In this document: in pieces, positions 30,372 through 31,530 of the stretch
How the letters are laid out: each line of letters starts with the position of its first letter
Numbering within the stretch: position 1 is the first letter of the stretch
Notes under the pieces: model-generated
The model's database searches: none
Told to the model about the DNA's origin: nothing
Seen by the model: the letters and a program-made list of their open reading frames with translations, nothing else
Translations under genes and position numbers: made by a program
Origin: an uncultured Collinsella sp.
GTDB taxonomy: Bacteria; Actinomycetota; Coriobacteriia; Coriobacteriales; Coriobacteriaceae
Assembly: GCA_958427895.1 (NCBI GenBank)
Contig: CAUADW010000017.1
Span: forward strand, 1-31,530
DNA: 31,530 nt
Direction: 5' to 3'

Positions 30372-31530
30372 GTGGCAGACGATATCAACAATAGCGAGGG
30401 TATGGACGAGGCCGGCGATGCCGGTATGCCCGATGATCTGAAGCGCCTGCTTGCCCGTGCTGAGCAGGGCGAGGACGGCGATCCGGACGCCTATAACCCC
30501 GATGCCGATGATGATGAGGAAGAGGACGACGACGGTGAGCTCGAGGAGAGCTTTGGCGAAGTCGATCGTGGCGCCTCGGCCGGCGAGGACATCAACGGCG
30601 GCCAGCTCCAGATTTCGGAGTTCGGTCGCGAGATGAAGCAGTCGTTCATCGAGTATTCGATGTCGGTTATCACGGCGCGCGCCCTGCCGGACGTGCGCGA
30701 CGGCTTAAAGCCGGTGCACCGCCGCATCCTGTACGCGATGAACGAGAGCGGCATCTACCCCAACCGCCCACATAAGAAGTCGGCCTGGACGGTCGGCGAA
30801 GTTATCGGTAAGTACCATCCGCACGGTGACTCCGCGGTCTACGAGGCCATGGTTCGCCTGGCGCAGTGGTTCTCCATGCGCACGCCGCTCATCGATGGTC
30901 ACGGCAACTTCGGTAACATCGACGGCGACGGCGCGGCGGCCATGCGTTACACCGAGAGCCGCCTGGCAAAGCCCGCCATGGAACTGCTGCGTGACTTGCA
31001 GAAGGATACCGTCGACTGGCAGCCCAACTACGACGAATCACTTGCCGAGCCCGTGGCGCTGCCTGCGCGCTTCCCCAACCTGCTGGTCAACGGCAGCCAG
31101 GGCATCGCCGTCGGCATGGCCACCAACATCGCCCCGCATAACCTCACCGAGGCGATTGAGGCCACCTGCTACCTGATCGACAACCCCGACGCCACCGTCG
31201 ACGAGCTCATGCAGATCATGCCAGGTCCGGACTTCCCCACCGGCGCCATAATCATGGGCAGCGCCGGCATTAAGCAGAGCTACGAGACCGGCCGCGGCTC
31301 CATTACCGTGCGTGCCAAGGCACATGTGGAGTCCACCAAGACCGGTCGCAGCCGCCTGGTCTTTACCGAGATTCCCTACATGGTCAACAAGGGCACCCTG
31401 CAGGAGAAGATCGCCCAACTCGTCAACGACAAGCGCATCGAGGGCATCTCGGATATGCGCGATGAGTCCAACCAGAAGGGCATCCGTCTGGTCATCGAGC
31501 TCAAGAAGGGCGTCATTCCGCAGGTCGTGC
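30372..31530 (+). CDS. gyrA: DNA gyrase subunit A, 3' end outside the window
   Basis: DNA-breaking subunit of gyrase; 386 codons are visible and the frame is open to the window end. GTG start with GAGGAGG upstream. Canonical GyrA sequence begins near residue 80 (EFGREMKQSFIEYSMSVI, then RALPDVRDGLKPVHRRIL). The quinolone-determining region reads HGDSAVYEAM, i.e. the susceptible-type Ser is kept. The catalytic Tyr is Y193 in AAMRYTES. E. coli has this tyrosine at 122, so about 70 extra residues precede the core; they are very acidic (a D/E run near 45-60). It is the last gene of the dnaA-side cluster in view. Confidence 0.96.
   Translation, partial: MADDINNSEGMDEAGDAGMPDDLKRLLARAEQGEDGDPDAYNPDADDDEEEDDDGELEESFGEVDRGASAGEDINGGQLQISEFGREMKQSFIEYSMSVITARALPDVRDGLKPVHRRILYAMNESGIYPNRPHKKSAWTVGEVIGKYHPHGDSAVYEAMVRLAQWFSMRTPLIDGHGNFGNIDGDGAAAMRYTESRLAKPAMELLRDLQKDTVDWQPNYDESLAEPVALPARFPNLLVNGSQGIAVGMATNIAPHNLTEAIEATCYLIDNPDATVDELMQIMPGPDFPTGAIIMGSAGIKQSYETGRGSITVRAKAHVESTKTGRSRLVFTEIPYMVNKGTLQEKIAQLVNDKRIEGISDMRDESNQKGIRLVIELKKGVIPQVV

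Noticed and set aside
1..31530. CRISPR arrays, insertion sequences or prophage genes
   Set aside because: No regularly spaced repeats, transposase motifs or phage-type genes were seen anywhere in the window.

Overview
The window is the chromosomal replication-origin region of a high-GC Gram-positive bacterium. Gene content and style point to the class Coriobacteriia (Actinomycetota), most likely Collinsella or a close relative. This assignment is inference. It rests on dnaA, dnaN, recF, a DUF721/dciA gene, gyrB and gyrA in that order, an rpmH-rnpA-yidD-yidC-jag block on the other side, a paired WYL-regulator locus, and an LPXTG thioester adhesin. Strong AGGAGG-type ribosome sites and frequent GTG/TTG starts are seen throughout.

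Layout. Positions 1-1587 (minus) hold a partial TSCPD-domain gene and purB. Positions 1588-2384 hold no protein gene: there are two degenerate repeats matching a tRNA 3' end, then tRNA-Gly(CCC) with its terminator and promoter, and the structured leader of the next gene. Positions 2385-5816 (plus) encode a secreted, sortase-anchored thioester adhesin. Positions 5883-9281 (minus) carry a small membrane protein and a large M28-peptidase-like membrane protein with a very long acidic insertion. Positions 9480-11406 (plus) encode two overlapping WYL regulators, PafB/PafC-like. Positions 11403-15256 (minus) encode a DinG-type helicase-exonuclease and D-Ala-D-Ala ligase. rlmN (plus) follows.

From 16.6 to 19.4 kb lies a clearly lower-GC block on the minus strand: rsmG, three perfect parS sites, parA, parB and a small membrane protein. 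Then comes the minus-strand operon rpmH-rnpA-yidD-yidC-jag (21633 down to 19505). Replication genes run on the plus strand from about 21.98 kb to the end. First is an unusual ATP-binding protein (GHKL ATPase fold, long Gln/Pro-rich linker, winged helix), placed 15 bp before dnaA. It is followed by dnaA, the dnaA-dnaN spacer that looks like oriC, dnaN, recF, dciA, gyrB and a partial gyrA.

How it fits together. DnaA binds boxes around its own gene to open oriC, DciA probably helps load the helicase, and DnaN, RecF and gyrase support the fork. ParB on parS with ParA segregates the origins. The rpmH operon makes ribosome, RNase P and membrane-insertion components. The points most worth following are the GHKL/winged-helix protein next to dnaA, a DnaA whose DNA-recognition residues differ from the usual ones together with non-standard TTTTCAACA boxes, an apparent DnaA-trio unwinding element, and the low-GC parABS block bracketed by identical palindromes.
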